Program-made: the position numbers and the translations under genes | Notes under the pieces: generated by a model | Seen by the model: the letters and a program-made list of their open reading frames with translations, nothing else | Told to the model about the DNA's origin: nothing | The model's database searches: none | Assembly (NCBI GenBank): GCA_910586425.1 | Contig: CAJUHL010000058.1 | Span: 1,677 to 9,752, forward strand | Source of the DNA: an uncultured Bacilli bacterium | Lineage (GTDB): Bacteria; Bacillota_I; Bacilli_A; RF39; UBA660 | Direction of reading: 5' to 3' | Length of the DNA: 8,076 nt | Part shown: in pieces, positions 1 to 6,283 of the stretch | Layout of the letters: each line of letters opens with the position of its first letter | Position numbering within the stretch: position 1 is the first letter of the stretch

Positions 1-353
1 ATAGGAAAGGAAGAATTCCAGAAGGCAGCGATTATGCTTTGGCGTATGCATCCGAAAGTGGACATTTAGAAGCTGTAGATTATTTATTAGGGATTGGAGT
101 TGATGTTCATAGTTTAAATGAATTAGCGCTAAAATCAGCAGTAAGGAAAGGCCATTTAGATGTTGTGGGAAGGCTAATAGAAGCAGGTGCTGATGTTCAT
201 CAGGGTAATGATGAAGTTATATTCTTAGCTGTTATAAACAATCGTTATAACATCTTAAATTTCTTTCAGGAGATAGGATATCCGATTAAAGGTTCCTTAA
301 AAAGGGCAGCCAAGTGGGAATCTATATTTATACTAAACAAGGAAAAGGTGTGA
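1..353 (+). CDS. ankyrin-repeat protein, C-terminal part (5' end outside window)
   Basis: The frame is open to the left edge (first whole codon at base 3) and ends at TGA 351-353, so only about the last 116 residues are present. The first in-frame TTG lies inside a repeat and is not a believable start. The visible protein carries ankyrin units: SGHLEAVDYLLGIGVDVH, then KGHLDVVGRLIEAGADVH, then a degenerate third (NNRYNILNFFQEIGYPI) and a short basic tail ending KEKV. Ankyrin repeats are protein-binding helical hairpins; no enzyme domain is visible and the partner is unknown. The unit style (GHLxxVxxLIExGADVH) matches the complete ankyrin gene at 2779-3696, so the two are probably paralogs. 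No clear terminator separates it from the next gene at 434. The ankyrin call is firm; its role is not known. Confidence 0.88.
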   Translation, partial: RKGRIPEGSDYALAYASESGHLEAVDYLLGIGVDVHSLNELALKSAVRKGHLDVVGRLIEAGADVHQGNDEVIFLAVINNRYNILNFFQEIGYPIKGSLKRAAKWESIFILNKEKV

Positions 354-388
354 AAATATCTACCCGGTTAGTAAAAAATCGAAAATTC

Positions 389-394
389 TATAAT
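389..394 (+). promoter_or_regulatory. candidate -10 box for the 434-1000 gene
   Basis: A perfect TATAAT lies about 40 bases before the start codon at 434, in an AT-rich gap after the ankyrin stop. No good -35 box is seen 16-18 bases upstream (the sequence there is near GGTTAG), so this is a weak call resting on the -10 alone. Confidence 0.35.
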
Positions 395-433
395 ATTCCA
401 TATTAGATATACTAAGATAAAAAGGAGATTTAT

Positions 434-1000
434 ATGTTGAGAGAAAGGGATATTCTGTATCTGTCTGATGGTAATAAACAGATACACAGAAAGAGAAAAG
501 AAAAGTCAAAGATTGAAATGAGGATAAAAAGAGAAATAGGTAAGATTGACGCACAGATTATGGATATAGAGTTGTTAAAACTTCCACGAACAGAAAAAAA
601 GGAGCCACTGAAAGCCTCATTAAATCGATTATATGATGAACGGGAAACCTGGAACAATTGGTTGGTGGAAGAATCAAATGTCCAGCATCATCAAAGAAAA
701 TTTAAGAGAAGATATAAAAAAAGAAGACTTGAGATGGTCTACAAAATGATTTGTGAAAGAATTGATCAAATCAAAAAGGAACCCTCTCCTTTTAAAAAAT
801 TCATCACTAAAGAGGACACTGCCAGGATTTTAAACATCCAGGAAAAGCAGGTAGAACAGATCTTTCACCGTCTAAATTTAGAAGGAGTGTTATCACAGGC
901 AATCCATAATTATCCACATGACAACAACAGAAATCCATGGGATGGCGGAGGATTTTCTGGATGGCAATCAGATATTTATATGATATTGGAAACTAAATAA
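434..1000 (+). CDS. hypothetical basic helical protein with possible C-terminal winged helix
   Basis: 188 residues. The start is well set: AAAGGAG at 421-427 lies about six bases before ATG 434. I do not recognise a family. Residues 1-115 are very rich in Lys, Arg and Glu (for example RKRKEKSKIEMRIKREIGK, and a run near 88-98 of KFKRRYKKRR type) and look like long charged helices or a coiled coil. Residues 120-158 (FITKEDTARILNIQEKQVEQ, then a helix ending LEGVLSQAIH) fit a helix-turn-helix or winged-helix pattern, with a Gly/Trp/Asn-rich end (NPWDGGGFSGW). The basic charge and the HTH-like segment suggest nucleic-acid binding, which is inference. It appears to be transcribed alone, with a hairpin terminator at 1041-1068. 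No signal peptide or membrane segment is seen. Confidence 0.75.
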   Translation: MLRERDILYLSDGNKQIHRKRKEKSKIEMRIKREIGKIDAQIMDIELLKLPRTEKKEPLKASLNRLYDERETWNNWLVEESNVQHHQRKFKRRYKKRRLEMVYKMICERIDQIKKEPSPFKKFITKEDTARILNIQEKQVEQIFHRLNLEGVLSQAIHNYPHDNNRNPWDGGGFSGWQSDIYMILETK

Positions 1001-1040
1001 AAAGAGAAGAAGTGTTATGTGCTAGATAAGAAGATGATAG

Positions 1041-1068
1041 AAAAAGCCTTTTTCAAAAGCTTTTTTAT
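1041..1068 (+). terminator. weak rho-independent terminator after the 434-1000 gene
   Basis: AAAAAGC at 1041-1047 pairs with GCTTTTT at 1059-1065 around an 11-base loop, followed by further T. The stem has only two G-C pairs, so it is weak, but it sits 40 bases after the stop codon in the expected place. Confidence 0.5.
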
Positions 1069-1228
1069 GTCCAAGAGAGGAAGTTAATAGTAAACATATA
1101 AAATGCGTAATAAGTAATAACGAAAAATAAAAAAAGATATTTTAAATAGACACCTAAATGAATTTCTTTAAATTTTGAAAAACATAAAAAAGATAAAATA
1201 GGTAAGAATAATTTATCATTATAAATTT

Positions 1229-1763
1229 ATGATTTTTTGTTTTAAAGGAAAGAATGTAGAGTATGTAAAGTTGATGAAACCAGTGTAATGCTACCGAAGA
1301 TGTTATATTATCAGGAATGAGACTGAACTTGTGCAATCGCTTGTTTGAGGAGTATCTGTTCCTCTATAAAAGCATTGCGAACTGAAGATGAAATTATAGA
1401 GAAATATAAACTCATGCCTAAACCAAGGTATAGCCAGGATATAAAAACTTGGGATATTAAAGAATACCATGCAAGATATGGCTGTGATGAATATGAAAAT
1501 ATCAATAATGTTGGTTTTTTATATAGGCTTATGAAGGAAGAATGGTATGTGTCGATAGAAGGATTAATTATGACCACTGGATGGTTCTGTGCGGATATTT
1601 TCCGAATAATATTGTATGATCCTTATTACAACGAATCGAAACAACTTAGGGAAGAAAAATCATATTCAAAAAGATTTTATTGCTGTTCGGTAACACTTAT
1701 ATCGAAATTACTGATATAAAAATAGTTTTGTTGTATTTGCAAAATAACATGCATAATAAGTAG
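1229..1763 (+). pseudogene. unrecognised gene broken by three apparent frameshifts
   Basis: Four overlapping open segments read as one plausible protein of about 175 residues. Segment one runs 1229-1288 (MIFCFKGKNVEYVKLMKPV). Segment two is 1278-1385 (CNATEDVILSGMRLNLCNRL, then FEEYLFLYKSIAN). Segment three, open from 1327 to 1719, carries EDEIIEKYKLMPKPRYSQDI onward to NESKQLREEK. Segment four, open from 1650 to TAG 1761-1763, ends LLLFGNTYIEITDIKIVLLY LQNN. Each segment has ordinary protein composition where the neighbouring frame degrades into stops. Segment three alone could be a 124-residue ORF, but its TTG start at 1345 has no ribosome binding site and its first dozen residues are poor. 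The Trp/Tyr-rich core (EEWYVSIEGLIMTTGWFCAD) matches no family I know. No RBS precedes ATG 1229, so the true 5' end may also be lost. Sequencing error is an alternative, though three shifts make it less likely. Confidence 0.55.
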
Positions 1764-1837
1764 GAACTTGAGAAAAAAAAGAAAGAAAGGAAAGTGTATG
1801 GACGATATATTCTAATGAAATAAGATGTAAGGCAGTA

Positions 1838-1846
1838 TGGTATAAA
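1838..1846 (+). promoter_or_regulatory. candidate extended -10 promoter for the CYTH gene
   Basis: TGGTATAAA is an extended -10 element (TGN followed by a 5/6 match to TATAAT). It would start transcription near 1853, just before the RBS AAAGG at 1861-1865. No convincing -35 box is present, as is allowed for extended -10 promoters. It lies downstream of the pseudogene, so it would give the CYTH gene its own transcript. Confidence 0.35.
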
Positions 1847-1871
1847 ATAACGAAAAACAGAAAGGTAAGAA

Positions 1872-2645
1872 ATGCAGATGAAAGAAAGATATACATTTAT
1901 GTTTGAATATGAAAATGAATGGATGATTGTTCTATATGAAAATGGAAGAAATGTAAAGTATTTTAATAATAGCGATAATGACTGGGATGATGCATTAGAT
2001 TATGTAGATCTTTTTCTTGAAAACGGAGGTAATATGTACCAATATGAACTTCCATCTTATTCTTATATCACAGATTTAGATATTTTTAATCTTAAAAATC
2101 AGCCACTAGAAGAATTAGCAGAATACTTACATAAAATGAAACCTGATCGCACTCAAGATATGTCTGAGGATTTTACCGAAATCGAGAGAAAATGGCTGCT
2201 CAAAAAAGTTCCAGAAGAGTTTCCACTTATTATAGATGCGGTTTGTGAACAAGCCTATTTGAGCCAGGAACCAGAGGTCAGAATAAGGAAAAAGGCTGAA
2301 ACAGGAAAACAACCATCTTATTTTATTGATGTAAAAAGCAATGGAAGTTTAAGAAGGACTGAGGTGTCAAATTCTATTTCAGAAATAAAATATAAGGCAA
2401 TGAAAGAGATGCTTGGGAAACCTGTAATCGATAAAAAGTGGTTTCTTTTTGACATTGACAGTAATCAACCTATGGAAGTAACAATTGTTGATCCAGGTTC
2501 AGACACAGAATTTATTTATGCTGAGATTGAGTTTCACACAGAAAAGGAAGCAAAGGATTTTATATTTCCGATTGAAGACGCTATTGAGGTTACTGATGAT
2601 ATGGAATATCAAATGAAAAATTATTGGAAACGTACAAGAACGTAA
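1872..2645 (+). CDS. CYTH-domain (triphosphate tunnel metalloenzyme-like) protein with extra N-terminal region
   Basis: 257 residues; ATG 1872 follows AAAGG by six bases. Residues 101-250 match the CYTH/TTM fold. The signature ExExK is E103-I-E105-R-K107 (FTEIERKWLLKK). Then come AYLSQEPEVRIRKK with R137 and R139, a strand with K155 (IDVKSNG), RRTEV with R162 and E164, and the late acidic strand AEIEF with E218 and E220. Family members bind triphosphate compounds with metal ions inside a beta tunnel (inorganic triphosphatase, thiamine triphosphatase, class IV adenylate cyclase); the substrate cannot be told here. Two usual positions look changed: K-x-R-[YF] reads K188-K189-W190-F191, and the following E-x-D reads E202-V-T204. 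Residues 1-98 are an unknown acidic, aromatic-rich region (WDDALDYVDLFLENGGNMYQ), not usual in simple CYTH enzymes. A strong terminator follows at 2696, so the gene is monocistronic. Confidence 0.85.
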   Translation: MQMKERYTFMFEYENEWMIVLYENGRNVKYFNNSDNDWDDALDYVDLFLENGGNMYQYELPSYSYITDLDIFNLKNQPLEELAEYLHKMKPDRTQDMSEDFTEIERKWLLKKVPEEFPLIIDAVCEQAYLSQEPEVRIRKKAETGKQPSYFIDVKSNGSLRRTEVSNSISEIKYKAMKEMLGKPVIDKKWFLFDIDSNQPMEVTIVDPGSDTEFIYAEIEFHTEKEAKDFIFPIEDAIEVTDDMEYQMKNYWKRTRT

Positions 2646-2695
2646 CAGGTTAATAGTCCCAGTGATTTTAAGTGTAGTGTAGTTTGCCTAAACAT

Positions 2696-2727
2696 AAAAA
2701 GTCCTTTCACAAGGGCTTTTTGTTTTT
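2696..2727 (+). terminator. rho-independent terminator after the CYTH gene
   Basis: An 11-pair stem with one G-T wobble (2696-2706 with 2711-2721), loop TCAC, then a T-rich tail (TGTTTTT). It lies 50 bases after the CYTH stop and before the ankyrin gene, separating the two transcripts. Confidence 0.88.
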
Positions 2728-2778
2728 ACATAATTGATCACATACTAACGCTATCAAAGAAGAAAAGAGGTAAATCGT

Positions 2779-3696
2779 ATGTATTTTAAAATTTTAAAGA
2801 AAAATTTAGCATGTGACGGTTATTCCTATCATAAAGATATGAATATGAATCCAGATCCTATACCAGATTGCGACGATGAATTATTTTTTACAGATGAAAA
2901 ACATATTTTAAAATTCTGTAATTGTGGTGATAAAATTGTTGAAGTTACTATACCAGAGGGAGAGGATATTATCCAGGTAGATAATGGGAAGTTCAAAGCT
3001 CATAGGGTTATTCTTGGTGAGATGAAAGACTTATGGACAATTGAAACATTTAAATGGCTGTTGGAATGTAGTGCAGATGTCCATGTAAACAATGATTTTG
3101 TTTTTTATTATAGTGTAGTTATTGGAAAGTTAGAAGTAGTTAAATATTTAGTAGGGCAGGGAATTGACATTCATGCATATGAGGATAGAGCTCTACGTTA
3201 TGCAGTAAGCCAAGGCCATTTGGAAATTGTAAAATATTTGGTGGAAGAAGGAGCTGATATTCACGCCAATAGTGATCAAGCACTATGTTGGGCTGGAGCT
3301 AATGGTTATTTAGATATTGTTCAATATTTAATAGAGCAAGGTTCTGATATTAGGTCAAATGCTGCATTACATTTAGCTGCGCAAAGAGGTCATTTAGAAA
3401 TTGTAAAATATTTAGTAGAAAAAGGAATGAGCATTTATTCTGGTGAAGGAGAAGATTTACGGTATGCTGTAGAAGGAGGCAACCAGGAGATTATCAAATA
3501 TTTTTTAGACCACGGTATTGATATTCACACTGGGAATGAGTTTGCTTTACGTTGGGCTGCATCCATTGGTCAGTTGAAAGTTGTCAAATACTTAATTGAA
3601 CAGAGTGCTGATATTTATGCGGTATACAACGAAGCGCTGGAGTTAGCTATGATGAATGGAAATGAGAATACAATAAATTACTTAAAGTCTTTATGA
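2779..3696 (+). CDS. ankyrin-repeat protein with distinct N-terminal domain
   Basis: 305 residues; GAGG at 2767-2770 lies eight bases before ATG 2779. Residues 1-82 form a separate, Cys-containing domain (LACDGYSYH, ELFFTDEKHILKFC, GDKIVEVTIPEGEDI, KFKAHRVILGE). It recalls the small N-terminal domains that precede repeats in some bacterial ankyrin proteins, but I cannot name it. Residues about 85-305 hold seven ankyrin units of roughly 32 residues, with consensus GHLEIVKYLVEEGADIHANSD; one unit near 189-218 is shorter by about two residues. Ankyrin repeats bind proteins. There is no signal peptide or membrane segment, so it is probably cytoplasmic. It is closed on both sides by terminators and so is a single-gene unit. 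It is paralogous to the gene at 1-353 and to the remnant at 6142-6199. Immunity protein, effector or regulator are all possible; none can be chosen from sequence. Confidence 0.92.
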   Translation: MYFKILKKNLACDGYSYHKDMNMNPDPIPDCDDELFFTDEKHILKFCNCGDKIVEVTIPEGEDIIQVDNGKFKAHRVILGEMKDLWTIETFKWLLECSADVHVNNDFVFYYSVVIGKLEVVKYLVGQGIDIHAYEDRALRYAVSQGHLEIVKYLVEEGADIHANSDQALCWAGANGYLDIVQYLIEQGSDIRSNAALHLAAQRGHLEIVKYLVEKGMSIYSGEGEDLRYAVEGGNQEIIKYFLDHGIDIHTGNEFALRWAASIGQLKVVKYLIEQSADIYAVYNEALELAMMNGNENTINYLKSL

Positions 3697-3780
3697 AAAT
3701 GAGGAGGATGTGATATAGATTATTGATAGCTAAACAAGAAAAGAAAATCAGAAAGACATACAGATACTTAAAAGATTAGC

Positions 3781-3808
3781 AAAGCTTTCTTAGGAGAGCT
3801 TTTTATTT
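3781..3808 (+). terminator. rho-independent terminator after the ankyrin gene
   Basis: Nine-pair stem, 3781-3789 with 3794-3802 (one G-T wobble), four-base loop TTAG, then TTATTTTA. It lies 85 bases past the ankyrin stop. Confidence 0.75.
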
Positions 3809-3842
3809 TAATATGATATTATCGAAAGTTCCTAATAAAAAC

Positions 3843-3872
3843 GACACCTGGCTTATCGAAAGACTAGGTGTC
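3843..3872. other. hairpin with perfect 7-bp stem (possible bidirectional terminator)
   Basis: GACACCT at 3843-3849 pairs with AGGTGTC at 3866-3872. T-rich sequence follows on the plus side (ATTTTAG), and a run of five A lies before the stem, which is a T tract on the minus strand. It could end minus-strand transcripts or back up the terminator at 3781. The loop contains CTTATCGAA, whose reverse complement TTCGATAAG recurs inside the larger hairpin at 4308-4316. Confidence 0.4.
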
Positions 3873-3969
3873 ATTTTAGAATTTCTTACACAAATAGGTA
3901 AATACGATAAGACTTGCACACTTAGCATGATAGAAAGTTATGGAATGGAAAATAGAATTCTCTCTTTAT

Positions 3970-3999
3970 TTGACTTATCACATATCTTTTGACTTAACA
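3970..3999 (+). repeat. two 11-base direct repeats, TTGACTTA[T/A]CA
   Basis: TTGACTTATCA at 3970-3980 recurs as TTGACTTAACA at 3989-3999, 19 bases apart (nearly two helical turns), differing at one base. Such pairs can be protein-binding sites, but they may equally be chance in AT-rich DNA. Each TTGACT could act as a -35 box, but no matching -10 is found at the right distance. Confidence 0.3.
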
Positions 4000-4147
4000 A
4001 CCCAGTGCAACAAGCACCATAATTATCTTTATATCTGGATACTTAAAGTGAATCATAGAGGAGTGTTCCAAGTATCTTATAAGTTCTATCCATGTAGGTG
4101 TGAAAAAATGGCACCTTTCATATTACTTCTTACACACTGCTTTTAAC

Positions 4148-4199
4148 AATAAAAAAGATGCTGGTGCTGGCAACACCGACATCATGAAGTTTTATTTAT
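4148..4199 (-). terminator. candidate minus-strand terminator or structured element
   Basis: GATG-C-TGGTG pairs with CACCG-A-CATC (about 4157-4183, one mismatch, one wobble, seven-base loop). Outer arms AATAAAA and TTTTATT can also pair. On the minus strand the stem is followed directly by TTTTTTATT, the form of a rho-independent terminator. It would be a second stop for transcripts reading past 4295 from the minus-strand gene. Confidence 0.45.
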
Positions 4200-4294
4200 A
4201 GAAAATATCCATGAGAAGGGAATAGATATCCGCAAGGCTAGAAATGTTATTCCCTGAAATAATCTGCCGAACTTGCTTCTTAACTGTTCCATAG

Positions 4295-4357
4295 AAAAAT
4301 ATTCCTTTTCGATAAGAACTGTCATATCTGAGTTCTTACCAAAAAGGAATATTTTTT
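4295..4357. terminator. large bidirectional terminator-like palindrome
   Basis: The outer arm 4295-4309 pairs perfectly with 4342-4356 (15 pairs) and the inner arm 4313-4320 with 4331-4338 (8 pairs), with a small internal loop between and a ten-base apical loop. T runs flank both ends: six T on the plus side, and five A on the left that read as T on the minus strand. It sits 37 bases beyond the stop of the minus-strand gene at 4394, so it is that gene's natural terminator. It is longer than usual, so a small inverted-repeat element is an alternative. Confidence 0.7.
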
Positions 4358-4393
4358 AAAGGACTAAACTATTTTACACAATCTTCTATAATT

Positions 4394-5569
4394 CTAGTCA
4401 TCACTTTCATCGCCTTCATCATCAAAATTCCAGATTCCACTATTAAGTTTAAGCATGCCGAATTTATTTAAGACATCAAGCTCATCATCTGTGATGGCTT
4501 GTGCTTCCATAATATCCTCCACATAATAAGGTCCATCTTCACAGTCAAGATTACCGCTAAAGCCATAACGGACAATCTTCCGTGACATAAAATTAGCCAT
4601 GTCATTCCCAGGAACAACTCTGACATAAATAATGTCTCCCTCATCGGCCACATCTTTTCGACAGGTAATGAGGTATTGCTTAGCAGGATACTTTTCATAA
4701 AGAGTGGCTTTCTGTGCATCTATTCCCATAAAAGCTAAAATCTTTTTGGTAGGCTTTCTGACGTACTTAAATACGCTCTTATCTTTTTTTAATGCCATTA
4801 AGCAAAGCTTTTCGGACTGTTTCTTTACAAAAGAAAGATTTTTAGGATCAATACTAACAATAATCTCAGCATCTTTGACTGTTGGTGATTTGATGTACTG
4901 ATAAAGTTCTGGATAAGTTTTCAACGCCAAGCTGCGGTCTTTGGATAATGAGAGAACTTCAGAGAAATAATATTTACTATTTTCTTTAATCCAAAGATCA
5001 AAATATTTTTTTGTTAGTTCAGCATTTAATGCAAATCCAGTATGATGATAAGAACCTTCAATCACATATTCCATCACAAGCTCTGAAGAGATTGTGCCAT
5101 CAGCAAGTGAATCTTTAAGAAGACCTCGGAAATTAATAACACCAGGTTTTTCTATTGCGGCAAAAAATTGTTTCCACATATCTTCATCCATGTCGATGAT
5201 CTCCCATATATATCCACATTGTCCTAAGTTTTCCCAATATCGATTTGGATTCTTACAAAAATCATCTAATAGTAATTGTTTTATTTCGGGTGTAATCTTA
5301 GGTTTAATGTGTTTGTTGGATAATAGTCTCGGAAATCTGTCTATTATAACTTGCATTGCTCTTTGCCTAATATCTGCATATTGAAAAAATGTGGAAATTT
5401 CCATATAAGCACAAACAGCAGAAACTGCGTTTAAATTAGATAAAAATTCTACTACTTCATCTTCTGTTAAACGACGGATTAATGAAGCATTTTTCATGTA
5501 CTTTATATCATATACATATCCCTTTACGATATCTTGCAATATTTTTTCGTCGCTTATATATTTGTACAT
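4394..5569 (-). CDS. hypothetical protein with DUF4116-like segment and acidic tail
   Basis: 391 residues on the minus strand, starting at ATG 5567-5569 with AAAGGA nine bases upstream. I do not recognise the whole protein. Residues 1-220 appear alpha-helical, with many Leu/Ile/Trp positions and helix-sized spacing. Residues about 222-285 (KSPTVKDAEIIVSIDPKNLS, then SEKLCLMALKKDKSVFKYVR) resemble the short helical units of DUF4116-type proteins, in which a chain of residues scored as AVxxNGxxLxYV repeats. Residues 300-350 look beta-rich (GDIIYVRVVPGNDM; VRYGFSGNLDCEDGPYYVED). The C-terminus is acidic (NFDDEGDESDD). There is no signal peptide, membrane span or catalytic motif. It is the only minus-strand gene in the window, flanked by gene-poor DNA, with its own terminator at 4295. 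The function is unknown; acidic, repeat-like soluble proteins are common among immunity proteins, but that is only an analogy. Confidence 0.8.
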   Translation of the reverse strand: MYKYISDEKILQDIVKGYVYDIKYMKNASLIRRLTEDEVVEFLSNLNAVSAVCAYMEISTFFQYADIRQRAMQVIIDRFPRLLSNKHIKPKITPEIKQLLLDDFCKNPNRYWENLGQCGYIWEIIDMDEDMWKQFFAAIEKPGVINFRGLLKDSLADGTISSELVMEYVIEGSYHHTGFALNAELTKKYFDLWIKENSKYYFSEVLSLSKDRSLALKTYPELYQYIKSPTVKDAEIIVSIDPKNLSFVKKQSEKLCLMALKKDKSVFKYVRKPTKKILAFMGIDAQKATLYEKYPAKQYLITCRKDVADEGDIIYVRVVPGNDMANFMSRKIVRYGFSGNLDCEDGPYYVEDIMEAQAITDDELDVLNKFGMLKLNSGIWNFDDEGDESDD

Positions 5570-5935
5570 ATAATGAATTCCTTTCTTCCCAGGTTATACT
5601 TTATTAATGTATGAATTGTTTATCCTAAAGAGGTAGATCATACAGTGTCTTCACATACTTTTTCCTCTTATTATCATTTAACATTCATATAATGGTATAT
5701 ATAAAGATGAAACAAAAATCATTTTATCTGAGATTGAGAGATAGAAAATATAAGATCATAAACAAGAATAGATAGGGAAGGTAAAGGTAATGCATAACTC
5801 TTGATGGTAGTATACTGTTTTACATCTATGAGTAGACAAGACTTAATTTGGAGGAATAAAGTGTCATTTTTTCTTGCCCAATGATATTTCATAATGAAAA
5901 ATTAGCGGAGACGACATTCAGGTAGGAATTAATGA
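5570..5935. other. gene-poor interval upstream of the divergent genes
   Basis: This is the divergent space between the minus-strand gene and the rightward remnant, and should hold promoters for both. A perfect plus-strand TATAAT at 5688-5693 lacks a good -35. No clear minus-strand promoter was found. GGAGG followed by GTG at 5861 starts a frame that stops after seven residues (VSFFLAQ). Short frames such as MIFHNEKLAETTFR (from 5881) and GDDIQVGINERYLQ (in another frame, about 5910-5951) look like scraps of coding sequence leading into the remnant at 5936. Confidence 0.4.
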
Positions 5936-6283
5936 AAGATACCTGCAATAACAGTAAGATTCACCAGACTTGTAGCCGCTCAGGATATGGTGTATGATAT
6001 GAACAGAAACGTCATCACAAAGGAGGCATTATGGGAGATAGAGCGTAAAAAAGAAACGAGGATAGAAGCGGAAACGGACAAAAATGATATGATAGCCAGA
6101 CGCACGGCCTATTTGATCACACGTCAGATTATAGAGATGGGTTATTCTTTGCGGATGAAAAACATATGTTATTTAGAAATAGTTAGGTATTTGATAGAAA
6201 GATTATACACTTCGTTAAAACAGATTCCAACATTTCTACACATACAAATATGGATCAGTAATGAAAGGTTAAGAGGTAAATGA
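5936..6283 (+). pseudogene. chimeric remnant: unknown coding segment joined to ankyrin-gene fragments
   Basis: The frame opens after TGA 5933-5935 and reads KIPAITVRFTRLVAAQDMVY, then DMNRNVITKEALWEIERKKE, a charged middle and ARRTAYLITRQIIEMGY to about 6142. The first Met (5987) falls inside this protein-like stretch and has no good RBS, so the 5' end is missing or frameshifted. From 6142 the DNA changes identity. Bases 6142-6171 match 2881-2910 of the intact ankyrin gene at 26 of 30 positions (its LFFTDEKHIL codons, here in another frame). From 6173 the main frame reads LEIVRYLIE, an ankyrin helix. The rest to TGA 6281-6283 (LYTSLKQIPTFLHIQIWISN) looks like non-coding translation. This is best explained by deletion within a third ankyrin gene and fusion to an unrelated gene. 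The first half may still be part of an unknown protein family. Confidence 0.55.
6142..6199 (+). repeat. third, decayed copy of the ankyrin gene sequence
   Basis: 6142-6171 aligns without gaps to 2881-2910 (26 of 30 bases; differences at the 6th, 10th, 12th and 27th positions). 6171-6201 aligns to 3394-3424 (24 of 31), which lies about 500 bases further along the intact gene. The two blocks are nearly adjacent here, so the DNA between them has been lost. Confidence 0.6.

Larger units (their letters stand above)
3697..4393. other. long gene-poor interval with hairpins and possible coding remnant
   Basis: I see no convincing intact gene here. A 68-codon frame at 3940-4146 has no proper RBS and a His/Cys/Tyr composition that looks non-coding. 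A second frame, 4052-4201, reads IIEECSKYLISSIHVGVKKW, then HLSYYFLHTAFNNKKDAGAG, then NTDIMKFYL before a stop; a one-base shift continues it as ENIHEKGIDIRKARNVIP to about 4254. This may be a scrap of a lost gene. Four hairpins fall in the interval: 3843-3872, about 4148-4199, 4218-4254 and 4295-4356. An 11-base direct repeat lies at 3970-3999. The interval separates plus-strand genes from the minus-strand gene at 4394. Confidence 0.5.

Noticed and set aside
3185..3660. Near-repeats of about 96 bases that might suggest tandem DNA duplication
   Set aside because: These are the codons of the ankyrin units and diverge as expected for protein repeats.
3940..4146. 68-codon plus-strand ORF
   Set aside because: No proper ribosome binding site, composition rich in His, Cys and Tyr unlike the neighbouring genes, and no recognisable motif.
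4218..4254. Riboswitch-like fold with GCAA tetraloop
   Set aside because: It does not match any riboswitch core I know and no gene lies in position to be controlled; kept only as part of the hairpin-cluster observation.
4295..4356. Retron msd-like long hairpin
   Set aside because: No reverse transcriptase gene is present nearby; flanking T runs fit a terminator better.
4468..4719. 83-codon minus-strand ORF in another frame
   Set aside because: It lies wholly within the 391-residue minus-strand gene, which has a good RBS and better composition.
5861..5884. GTG start with GGAGG upstream
   Set aside because: The frame stops after seven codons, with several further stops before the open frame at 5936; at best a remnant of a gene start.
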